A DNA stretch of 53,443 nt, taken from NCBI GenBank assembly GCA_024220525.1, contig JAMYWO010000033.1, forward strand, positions 61,983-115,425. The letters are read 5' to 3'. The notes beneath the pieces were generated by a model that saw only the letters and a program-made list of their open reading frames with translations, made no database searches and had not been told where the DNA came from. The DNA is from Cochliopodium minus (Eukaryota; Discosea; Himatismenida; Cochliopodiidae). A program made the translations under genes and the position numbers. Shown piece by piece: positions 44,145 through 53,443 of this stretch. Positions within the stretch are counted from its first letter, which is position 1, and every line of letters starts with the position of its first letter.

Positions 44145-44858
44145 TCAATTGATTTTGATTCCATTTATAGCTTTTTCGTATTGATACCACATGGATCCTT
44201 CCACATCTTTTTCTTCACTTTTAACTTCCTCATAAATAAAAATGTCGATGGTATTGGCATATTTGTTTTTGGTGGAGAGATCCACATTGGATTTTGGGAG
44301 GAAGTGATCGTTGTTGAGATCAACCTCCTTGTTAGTTTGAAAGAAGAAAAATATGTTGGAGGAGATGCTATTCTCTTTTTCCAATATGGACATGTTGTTT
44401 GTCACTATTTTTCTGATTATAGATGAGCATATTCTATCTATGACTTTAAAAAAAATAATTTATTTTAGGTGAAATTAATTTATATTTAATAATTTACCAT
44501 TTTTATTTGCATTGTCTTTATGATTAGAGGTAAAGTGTATGTAATAGATCTCTTTTGGGGTGGTGGATGATGATCCTAGGCAGATCGCGAATTTATTGAT
44601 ATCATCGAGATGTTTGGTGAATATCTGCTCGATATTCTCGAAGAAGAGATGGAGATCATTATAGATCTTTCCCAGCTTCTTCTCTACATCATTCAACTTT
44701 ATTCCACCTTTATTTTTTTCTATGATGGTATAATTGAAGGGGATTTGTTGGCGTGTGAATAGGATATGGGATGTGAGATGGATAAATACATTATAACAAG
44801 TATGATTACATAAGGAATGTTTGATTTTGCAATCTAATGATAAAGATTCTTTTTTCAT
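44145..44858 (-). CDS. HORMA-like protein, candidate p31comet (MAD2L1BP)
   Basis: Two exons (44858-44498, 44443-44145) in phase give 219 residues. Near residue 25, VFIHLTSHILFTRQQIPFNY recalls the p31comet block with a helix followed by Y/F-x-R-x-Q-I/L-P. KFAICLGSSSTTPKEIYYIHF recalls its strand with PKE-Y. The second exon continues with alternating strand-like segments (TIDIFIYEEV). p31comet works with TRIP13 to open Mad2-family HORMA proteins at the spindle checkpoint. The match is by motif only and the protein is somewhat shorter than animal homologues. It converges with the TPR-like gene. Confidence 0.5.
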
Positions 44859-45175
44859 TTTTTTTTTATTTATAATATTTATAAATTTGTTTAACGATTT
44901 TTTTTTTGAATTTTGGGCGCAATATTACCCATTTTCAAATTATTTATTTTCATTTTGAGGATGAGAATCTTAGCAATAAAAAGATAAGAAACATTTTAAA
45001 TAAAAAAAATTGTTTTGAAAACTTGACAAAAAATCTTATTAAATCAATTTGAGTTTTTGTTTTACTTTATTTTCAAAGAGGCTTTCTTACTAAGATATTA
45101 CAAAAAAAAAAAATTAAATTTAATCTACAAAGCAAAAATTTAATTAGAAATGAGCATTTTTTTGTCTTCTTTCTT
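44859..45175. other. Intergenic, no gene seen
   Basis: AT-rich spacer between two minus-strand genes, ending in a poly-A run (sense strand T run) before the villin stop codon. Nothing recognisable. Confidence 0.55.
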
Positions 45176-45723
45176 TCAAAATAAATCGATTTTCTTCTTA
45201 AGTGCAGTCCTCTTCCACCCAGGAAGCTTGAAGAACTGCTCCTTTGTCATGCTGAAGGCAACAGGGAACTCTTCGTCCATCAAGTAGTCCTCCAGCTTCT
45301 GCAAGTCAACGTGTGGAGGTAAATCATCCTTGCTCTGAAGTTCTTCGAAAGTGAAGGAAGTCCTAATAAAAAATTTATATTTTAAAATGTGGAATTTTAT
45401 GTTTTTAATTTTTTAATTTTAAAACCAATTTTTTTTTGATTTTTTTTATTTTAATATTTTTTAATTTTTTTAATTTTTTTAATTTTTTTTAACCTGTATT
45501 GTTGTACAACCAACTCTACTTCTGTGAGAGGCTTTTTGTCAACAGGGTAGATCCACCCATGAAAGAACTTGGTGAAATTAAATGGCTCGGTAAATTGTTC
45601 AACAAGCGTCACCTTCTTATTAGTTCTCCCATCATTCGTTTTTTTCAAGTATTCCTCACAAAACCTTAAATTTTAAAAGTGATTTTTTTTTTATTTTTTA
45701 TTTTTTATTTTTTTTAATATTTA

Positions 45724-45754
<31 letters not shown>

Positions 45755-47595
45755 TTTATTTTTATTTTTTAGTTTTACATTTTGGAAAGATTTTTGTTTC
45801 CTTCAGTACATTTGGAGCCACACCACAGGAACACATCGTCATAAGTGTCCAGAATGGCGAAACCTGTATCAACGAGGTATTTCACAGAAAAGCGATTTGC
45901 AGGAAGATAATTGCCTAAAAAATATTGGGAAAATAAAATGAATAAAAAAATAAAAAAAAATAAACATAAAAAATAGAAAAAAAAAAATCAAAAAATAAAA
46001 ATGTAAAAAAAACATGGAACATAAAAAAACAAATAAATAAAAATGAAATAAAAATAAAAATAAAAATAAAATTAAATTAAATAAAATAAAATAAAATAAT
46101 ATAAAAAATTGAAACCTTTGAGATTAACAAACAGTTTAATGAGTTTGTTGGAGTTTTGCTGGAGAAGCTTCATGTCGGTTTTGAAGTAGTCGTCCGATCC
46201 ACCAATCATGCTCCAAAACTCCTCGGGCTCTGTGCCTTTAAAAATGAAATAAAATTGTTAAAATAAAATATTGAAAATGATAAATAAAAATAAAAAATAA
46301 AAAATAAAATTGTTAAAATAAAATAAAAAATAAAAAATAAAAAATAAAAAATAAAAAATAAAAAATTTGAAATAAAAAATACAAAATAAAAAATAAAAAA
46401 TAAAAAAAGTCTACCTTCCATTCTGATGGTGACATTCTTCTCAGTTTTGAGAATGGACGAGCTTATGTTCTCTGCGGCTTGTTTTGAAAACTCACTACTT
46501 GCGTCTCCATGCCATATGAAATTAGATTTGGGTGTGTTTAAGATGAAAACAGATTGGCTGTTCAAATCTAAACAAAAAAATAAATTAATAAATTTTTGTT
46601 TAAAATCTAAATTACTTTCTTTTTATTTTACTTATAATATTTTTTATTTTTTTATTTTATTTTTAAATTTATTTTCAATTAGATTAATTTTGGTTTTTTA
46701 TTGTTTTTATTTTATTTTATTTTATTTTATTTTATTTTTTTATTTTTATTTTTATTTTTATTTTTTATTCTTATCTTAATTTTTAATTTTTAATTTTTAA
46801 TTTTTCACTTTTGGCCAAGGTAGAACATTGAAGGGTGAGGGTGTCGCTGTCTTTGGTCCCCCTGGTTTCGTACAAAGCCACGGGTGGTTTGTCAAATGAA
46901 TCATGTTCCCCTGAGTGAATCACCATCTGCCCCGAAAATACCGCCAACAAATGAGGAGGCTCGTAACCTTCCAAAAAAAATAATAAAAAAAAATTTTGAT
47001 TATTTTTTGTTTTAAAATGAAAAAATCAAACGTAAAAAAAATGAATAAATAAAAAATAATAAAAATAAATGAAAAAATAAATGAAAAAATAAATGAAAAA
47101 AGAATAAATAATTAAAATAAATAATAAAGAACAAAGAACAAAGGACAAAAATTAATGAAAAAATAAACAAATAAGATAAAAAAAAAAAATGTGAAGAATG
47201 ATTTATAAAAAATGATGAAAAATGAAGAATAGTATTTATCAACAATTAAAATAACAAAGGATCAAAAAGACAGAAAAAAAAAGAAATAAATGGGAATAAA
47301 AAAAATAAAAAGTAAAAATAATTAAAATGACAAAGGATACTTTTCTTTAAAAAATAAAAATAAAAATAAAAATAAATAAAAATAAAAATAAAAATAAAAA
47401 TAAAAATAAAAATAAAATAAAAATAAAATTCATTAAAAAAAAATGGAATTTTACCTTCTTGTATTTTCAAGAAAGGAGGATTGTCATTCTCCTTTTGGAT
47501 TCCCTCGATCATGCTTTGTACCATTTGTGGGTCTGTTTTGCACTCTGAGCCGATCCAGTACCACATCTTGAAATCGTTTTTGGTGTGGAGTTCTC
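45176..47595 (-). CDS. Villin C-terminal half: gelsolin repeats 4-6 and headpiece
   Basis: Actin-binding. Seven in-phase exons: 47595-47455, 46967-46809, 46567-46415, 46235-46116, 45914-45779, 45664-45494 and 45362-45176. The protein starts inside gelsolin segment 4 (DFKMWYWIGSECKTDP, then EPPHLLAVFSGQMVIHSG). It continues through segment 5 (VFILNTPKSNFIWHGDAS, EPEEFWSMIGG) and segment 6 (DTYDDVFLWCG), and ends in a villin headpiece (LPPHVDLQKLEDYL, FSMTKEQFFKLPGWKRTALK, KKIDLF) followed by TGA. There is no start codon and the first half of segment 4 is missing. The introns are (AAAAAT)n. The missing N-terminus is most likely the coiled-coil-gelsolin gene at 1-4209, same strand. Confidence 0.85.
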
Positions 47596-47599
47596 CTAT

Positions 47600-48100
47600 A
47601 AAAGAAAGATGATGGAATAGTTAAAAAAATAAAAAATAAAAAATAAAAAAATTTGAAATAAAAAATTTGAAATAAAAAATTTGAAATAAAAAATAAAAAA
47701 TTTGAAATAAAAAATATAAATTTGAAATAAAAATTTTGAAATAAAAAATTTGAAATAAAAAGAAAAAATAAAAAATAAAAAATAAAAAATAAAAAATAAA
47801 AAATAAAAAATAAAAAATAAAAAATAAAAAATAAATTAAAAAATAAAAAATAAAAAAATTTAACAAATAAAAAATAAAAAATAAAAATAAATTAAAAAAT
47901 AAAATAAAAAAATGAAATAATAAAATAATAAATAATAAAAATAATAAATAATAAAATAATAAAAAATAAAAATTTAACAAATAAAAAATTTAACAAATAA
48001 AAAATTAAACAAATAAATAAAAATATTTGAAAAAATGCAATTAAAATGAAATAATAAAATAATAAAAAATAAATTAAAAAAGTAAAATGAAAAAAATTTT
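47600..48100. repeat. AAAAAT/AAAATTTG simple repeat block, probable misassembly point
   Basis: About 450 bp of AAAAAT, AAATTTG and AATAAT units separates the villin fragment from the truncated TMEM144-type gene. Neither gene can be spliced across it: the transporter's last exon leaves phase 2 while the villin exon needs phase 1. No coding capacity. Confidence 0.75.
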
Positions 48101-48103
48101 TAC

Positions 48104-49918
48104 CTAACGCCCACAAGACTAGCAACGATTGCAGGTAGAAATGGATTGTTTGTAAAGACAGGTCTATTTTTTTTTTTTTAAGATGATGTATCTATCAATA
48201 TCAATGTGGATGTCAAAAAAAATTCCTTAAAATAAGAAAGTACAAAACCTTTTAAGAATAGAAAAATGAAAATAAAATAAAAAATAAAAATAAAAATAAA
48301 AATAAAATAAAAAATAAAAAATAAAAAATAAAAATAAAATAAAATAAAAAATAAAAATAAAATGAAAATAAAAATAAAAATAAAATAAAAATAAAAATAA
48401 AAAATAAAATAAATAAAATCATTTACTCATCACATTTCTTTCTGGATATTTTTCCGATAAATATTGGACTGGAATCATGTTGAGCCATACTAAACAAAAT
48501 TCAAAAAAAAATAATAAAAATATTTTTAAGAATATTAAAATTAAAAAATAGAAGAAAAAAAATAATTTAAAAAAAAATCAATAAAATTAAAAATTAAAAA
48601 TCAAAAAAAAAAATTACAAAGAGACCAGCGAGAATACTCCTAAAACCAATAATTTCTTGAAAGCACTTGGCCCTTCGTCACGTACATCATCTCCATCATT
48701 GACGATGATGTCGTTTTCAAAAGTTGTTATCGTCTCCTTCGTCGTCTCCCTCCACTGCCTTTGCTTCTGTTTTGATGGGAAAGTAGAGGAGGAAGGAAAT
48801 CACTGCGAGAGATACTCCTAAATAGTTTAACCATGGAATCCCTACTTTTTCTTTTGCTACGATGATACCTATTTTAAAAAAAAAATGATAATGAAATTAA
48901 AAATTCGAAAAATAAATTGAATTTTAAAAAATAAAAAAACAATGAATAAAAAATCAATAAATAATGTAATTAAAAAAAAAAAATAATAAAGAAGACAAAT
49001 TAAATTAAAAAAATTAAAATGAATAATTTAAAATCAAATTTTAATTGATTGTAAAAAAAATAATTACCAAAATGTCCTTTACAACCAATTTAATAAGAAA
49101 ATTCTCTAAAAGTGTATTGAATAAAACAAGTATACCACAAAACCTTTAAGGAATTGATAAAAATAAAAGTTAATATTAAAATTTAAAAAAAAATTTGTAA
49201 TTTTTTATTTTAAAACTTTTTTTTTTACCATCCTGTCAACATTCCAGACAAACCCCAAATCAACATTCCTAATCCCAACCCTATTGTAGAAACGATTGGT
49301 ACTACTGTCAACTGTTACATTGTAAAAATAAGTAACAACATCAAAAAAATAATTTTTGATTACATTTCCCATGCACCACAAAGCTCCTCTTAAAAAAAAT
49401 TAATTGTGATTTTTAAATTTAATTAATGTTTTGAAAATAATTTATAATTTATAAACGAAAATTTTCTTTTGAAATTTTTTTTTCTTTGAAATATATTTTC
49501 AAAGCAAAATCAATTTTCACTTCTTTTCCTTACCCTATCATCGCTATTGGTTCCAATGTATTTGAAAATCCAGCTATTGCCTGTGAACAATATCCGACAA
49601 CCAATATCGCGCAACATTGTATCCTTAAGATATGAATAAGGTTTATTAGGCTTATGATTGATTATATATCGTTAAAGTTATTGATTACCATTGAAATACT
49701 GAAAGAAAAAAAATTATTTTATATTTTATTTTGAATTTTATGATGTTTCTATTCCTCTCATGAGATATTCATCCCTCTTTTGATTATTATTATCTTTTTT
49801 TTTTTTTACCTATTCCATCTCCTGTTGGAAACATTTTGACTGGGATAGCATATGAGCCGAAACATGCAACTGCTACTGCTGCTCCAAGAAATCCTTTCCA
49901 TATAACATGATCAGCCAT
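48104..49918 (-). CDS. TMEM144-family transporter, damaged and lacking its 3' end
   Basis: Ten exons: 49918-49810, 49698-49689 (10 nt), 49623-49534, 49388-49364 (25 nt), 49311-49229, 49143-49136 (8 nt), 49076-49068 (9 nt), 48868-48618, 48489-48427 and 48248-48104. The assembled start reads GFLGAAVAVACFGSYAIPVK, TGDGIVFQWIQCCAIL, then MIGGALWCMGNLTVVPIV, STIGLGLGMLIWGLSGML, TGWFCGHFG and VGIPWLNYLGVSLAVISF, the TMEM144 (DUF1632) pattern of a multi-helix membrane protein. Damage: an extra base in exon 8 after DDNNF (near 48704), a second one-base phase problem at the exon 8/9 junction, and an in-frame TAA at 48178-48180. The last two or so helices are absent. Probably a pseudogene or a badly assembled region. 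Confidence 0.7.
48250..48420. repeat. AAAAAT/AAAATAAA simple repeat in an intron
   Basis: An A-rich simple repeat fills the intron between exons 9 and 10 of the TMEM144-type gene. No coding capacity. Confidence 0.8.
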
Positions 49919-50292
49919 CTTTTAATTGTGATATATTTAAAATCAAAGTGGGGATCAATTATTTTTTTATTTATTTTTTTATATAATTTTAAAATATTAG
50001 TTTGAGCATCCTTTTATTTTTGTCATTTGATGGATAGATGTGTTATGACTTTAGAATGATAATCATCAATTCAAAAATTTGAATTCTTTCATATTTTCTT
50101 CAAATCAAAAATCTCATAAAACCACTATAATTTCTTTTTTATTCCAAGAAGATAAAACAATAGATATTTGTAATCTAGCTTAATTGATAACATATATCGT
50201 TTTCAATTACCATATCTGAACTACTTTGATTTAATTGTGAAAAAATAGTTCAAATTCAACAAATATATAAAAAAAAAATTTCCTCCACAAAA
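49919..50292. promoter_or_regulatory. Divergent intergenic region
   Basis: 374 bp between the start codons of the TMEM144-type gene (-) and the double-PH gene (+). AT-rich, with no recognised motif apart from an A run before the + strand ATG. Confidence 0.45.
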
Positions 50293-53200
50293 ATGCAGTA
50301 TCCCATAATAGATGGTGAATCAAAACGTGGTCCATTATTCTCACCTATTGAAAAATCTGGAGAATTAAAAATGCAGATGTGGAGTAAAAATTTAAAAGTA
50401 ACCTACGAAACGATCTGGGCAGAAATAAATGGACATTGTTTGAACATATACAATAAGAAAACTGTAATATTGGAATGATATATCAAATAATATTTTGGAT
50501 TTAAGAGAGATACGTCAAAATCAAAAAAAAATTTATTATATCATTCTTTATTTGAAACAATATCCATCATATTAAACCATTTTCCATTATTATCTATTAT
50601 TTTCAATAATAAACTCTTAAAATATATTTTTTTGCAAATGAAAATATGAAATTTGGAAAATAGAACACTAATATGAAATTATTATATATCATAATGACAA
50701 ATATATTTGATTATTAAACTAAATTGAAAAGCATCCATATTCGTTAATCAAATAAAATTTTATAATCATTGAACATAAACTTTATATTTAAAATAATATC
50801 ATATCATAGGATCCCATGCCTGCAATGACTTTTGATTTGAAAGAGGTAAAAACTATCTCAAAATTATCTCACAAAATTTAAATTATACTCACATTGATGG
50901 ATAGATCGTTGTGTTGCCAGCCTATCTGGGACTTCCCAATCCAAATATAAATCGAAATTGCTACATGTTCGGAATCATCAGCAGATATCACAAGGATAGC
51001 GTAACAGAATCCTCCGCCTTCTATTTCAAATGCCAGAATGAGATTGAAAAGAAAGAATGGATTGAAATCTATCGAATCAATAGAATATGGGCAAAGAGGG
51101 TAAAAAAAAAAAATCAAAATTAAAATGAAATCATCAAAAATATAATATTCAAATTGAATAAATAAATATGAAAAATTCAATTTTATAAATTAATTAAAAA
51201 AAAAAATAAAAGAAATCATCTAACATATTAAATCAATTATAATTAGTTTTCGGGATATTTCTACCCCCGAGGTAATGCAGATTTGTATTACGAAAAGAAC
51301 GAGGAAGTTTACTATGAAAAATACAAGCTGAATGTACAGCTCAACACCAAAACATACATTAAGTATCACAGACATAACAATAGAGCTTGGGAAGTAGGTT
51401 CCATCGAGAAGAAGGGGAGCAAGTTTGATTCCAAGTTTAACAGAAGATGGTTCAAGTTGATCAAAAATGAAACTTCTGTGTTGGAATATTACACTAGAGA
51501 AAATGTAACCAAAATTCCAAACCAAATAAAAAAAATAAAGTTCAACAAAATGAAAATAAAAATAAATTTTAAATAAATTTTTAAATAATAAAAATAAAGA
51601 TAGTAAAAAAAACAAAAAATATAAAAAAAATAAAATAAAAATAATAAAAAATAAATCAAATTACAAAAAACATGATTAAAAAGAAATGAATAAATGAAGA
51701 AAAAACTGAAATTCAAATTATTCAAAAAATGAAATAAAATAAAATAATCAGGGGGAACTCAAAGGAAGTACAGACTTGAAAGATGTAGAGATAGGCCTTA
51801 TCAGCAACGAAATACTGAAGAAAGGAATGTCCAAAACCAAAACCGAGTTTATCAACTGGTTCGGCTTCTTCAAGAACGGAAGGATGTGGGTGATGAGGGT
51901 GGCAGACTCCTCTGACTTAGAAAGCATTTGTCTCGCCTTCCTCAAAGCTTCTTCTTTGAGAATTTCTTCAAAGAAACACACAAAGAACAGTGTCACTCAG
52001 CTTGAGAATATTTATAAGGAGAAGAAGAATCCTATCAGGTATGTTAATCACAGTGTCCCTGAAGAAAACTATCCTGTTCTCGACAGAAAGCCTATGCCTG
52101 GAAGGTAAAAAAAAAATAATTATTTTTTATTTTTTATTTTATTTTTTTTATTTTTATTTATTTTTATTTATTATTTTTTATTTTTATTTTTTATTTTTTA
52201 TTTTTTATTTTTTAATTTTATTTTAGATGATAAATTATTAAGAACTATTTTTTTAATTTTTATTTTAAGACCAACTTCTCCTCCTTCAACAGGAGAAAGG
52301 CCAAGGTACTCCATCTCCCAGAGAGGAGAAGAGAGAACGAGAATGAACATCAGAGAACTTTCTCAAATGGGGAAAACAGTAGAAAACACCTCTCCCAACA
52401 AAACTCCGAACAACACCAACACCACCAACATTAATAATATAAAGTCTCCAACAACCAATATCAAAAACATTGATTCTGATAATGGAAAAACTATGGCTAG
52501 AGACTCCAACAAACTTAAATTTGAGCATAATGTACAAGGTAACACTTTTTTCTTAATTATAACTAAAAATATAATTTATTTAAACAATTTTTCAAAAATA
52601 AAAGATTTTTGTTAAAATTTAAAAATAAAATAAAAAATAAATAAATTTTTATTATTGTAATAAATTGACTTTTGGCGGATATTAATTTTATGAAACAAAA
52701 TTTTTAATTGTCATTAATATTTTACGCATCTCTAAATTTAATAAACTGCAATTTATTCAATAAAAAAAATAAAGAAAACAATAATTTATCAACAAAAAAA
52801 AAATTAAAAAAAAAATCTTTTTTACAAGACAAAATGAAATACCAACCATCTTACTCTTTAAAGTTTGCCAAAACAGAACTAAATGTAATGGACTCGCTAA
52901 AAATAAACGAGGTGAAAGAAAAAACACAGGTTCTGGAGATGGAAAACAGCAAGCTGGAAGAACTTCTCCAATCGGAAATGTTGGAGAGCTCCAATCTCCG
53001 ATCAGAGATCAGAAAACTCAACACGATGATACAAGAATTCGAAAAACTCAAACAAATAATGAGCTCAAGAAATGTTCTCAACTTTTCCTACAATGAAAAA
53101 AATCCTCCGCCAAATAATAATGGAAATAATGGTTTTATTAATAACAACGGTGTTAAAATTAATAATAATAATGTTAATAATAATAACAATAATAATTTTA

Positions 53201-53367
53201 ATAATAATGGTAATTTTGGAAATGAGAACAGTTCTTTTGACAGCAGGAGCAACACTGTCAATTTGAACGATTTGTTGGAGAATGTGAACAATATTTTTAA
53301 TAATAACGTGGATGTAGAAAATGACCGAAATGACAAAAACAAATTCAACAGCGTCAAAATCAACAAT
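50293..53367 (+). CDS. Double PH-domain protein with coiled coil and Asn-rich tail (runs off right edge)
   Basis: Seven in-phase exons: 50293-50463, 50810-50845 (36 nt), 50905-51099, 51247-51504, 51752-52104, 52270-52538 and 52829-53367, about 607 residues so far. PH domain 1 covers about residues 15-130 (SGELKMQMWSKNLKVTYETI, FYFKCQNEIEKKEWIEIYR). PH domain 2 runs from about 175 (EVGSIEKKGSKFDSKFNRRW) to MWVMRVADSSDLESICLAF. A Ser/Pro/Asn linker, a coiled coil (EVKEKTQVLEMENSKLEELL) and a poly-Asn tail follow. A donor (GTAAAA) at 53368 shows the gene continues beyond the window. Probable phosphoinositide-binding adaptor at membranes or cytoskeleton. Confidence 0.8.
52105..52269. repeat. TTTTTA/TTTATTTTT simple repeat in an intron
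   Basis: Simple repeat in the fifth intron of the double-PH gene; one of many such intron tracts in the right third of the window. Confidence 0.75.
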
Positions 53368-53443
53368 GTAAAAAAATAAAAAATAAAAAATAAAAAATAA
53401 AAAATAAAAAATAAAAAATAAAAAATAAAAAATAAAAAATAAA
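53368..53443. repeat. AAAAAT tandem repeat at the scaffold end
   Basis: Perfect (AAAAAT)n from the last donor to the final base. As at the other contig ends, assembly stopped in intron simple repeat. It is not telomeric: no G-rich unit and it interrupts a gene. Confidence 0.85.

Noticed and set aside
11902-48180. Alternative genetic code with TAA/TAG as Gln
   Set aside because: Only three internal stops were found, all in genes with other possible damage. TAA ends most genes, and long Gln-rich frames contain no TAA or TAG.
53378-53443. Telomere at the right end
   Set aside because: The AAAAAT unit has no G-rich strand, matches intron repeats throughout the window and interrupts a gene.
1-53443. 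tRNA, rRNA, CRISPR, transposon or viral genes
   Set aside because: I looked for T-loop (GGTTCGAATCC-like) sequence, spaced direct repeats, transposase or reverse transcriptase motifs and found none.

Overview
This is eukaryotic nuclear DNA from a very AT-rich unicellular organism. Genes are spliced with GT-AG introns that are almost pure A/T. Start codons usually follow a run of A, the standard genetic code fits nearly every gene, and TAA and TGA are the stops in use. The gene content (gelsolin/villin, BAR and PH adaptors, Zn2Cys6-PAS regulator, ankyrin proteins, mitochondrial-type PPR protein, nuclear-envelope HeH protein) suggests a free-living amoeboid protist such as an amoebozoan or heterolobosean. 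I cannot fix the lineage further. I see no tRNA, rRNA, transposon or CRISPR array.

The window looks like a complete scaffold made of three contigs joined at single N bases (36649 and 38839). Both joins cut genes. The 77 bases after the first N are identical to bases 1-77 of the window, and both window ends lie in A/T simple repeat.

Contig 1 (1-36648), in order: a coiled-coil plus gelsolin protein running off the left edge (-); a 7TM protein (+); a secreted protein (+); a USP-like protein (+); an EEP-fold phosphoesterase (-); an unknown microexon gene (-); tRNA 2'-phosphotransferase (-); a P-loop GTPase with HSP20 domain (-); a Cys-rich protein (-); an ankyrin protein (-); a ZCCHC8-like protein (-); RRP1/Nop52 (+); a HeH membrane protein (-); a PPR protein (+); a BAR-PH-Tudor-like protein (+); a small Cys protein (+); a large ankyrin protein (-); a Zn2Cys6-PAS transcription factor (-); and the N-terminal part of TANGO6/RTP1 (+).

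Contig 2 (36650-38838) holds an orphan last exon, a small basic protein (-) and the first three exons of an SLC35B1-type transporter (+).

Contig 3 (38840-53443) holds an RCC1-like fragment (-), a membrane-anchored TPR-like protein with an internal stop (+), a p31comet-like HORMA candidate (-), the C-terminal half of a villin with headpiece (-), a damaged TMEM144-type transporter (-) and a double-PH protein running off the right edge (+).

The coiled-coil-gelsolin gene at the left edge lacks its C-terminus, and the villin piece at 45-47.6 kb lacks its N-terminus. They are complementary and are probably one gene separated by misassembly through simple-repeat introns. Most genes are housekeeping or cytoskeletal and share no pathway. 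Several are in tight divergent pairs: Zn2Cys6/TANGO6 (105 bp apart), ZCCHC8/RRP1 (192 bp) and TMEM144/PH (374 bp). Exon boundaries were checked by hand for reading phase; a base or two of error is possible.
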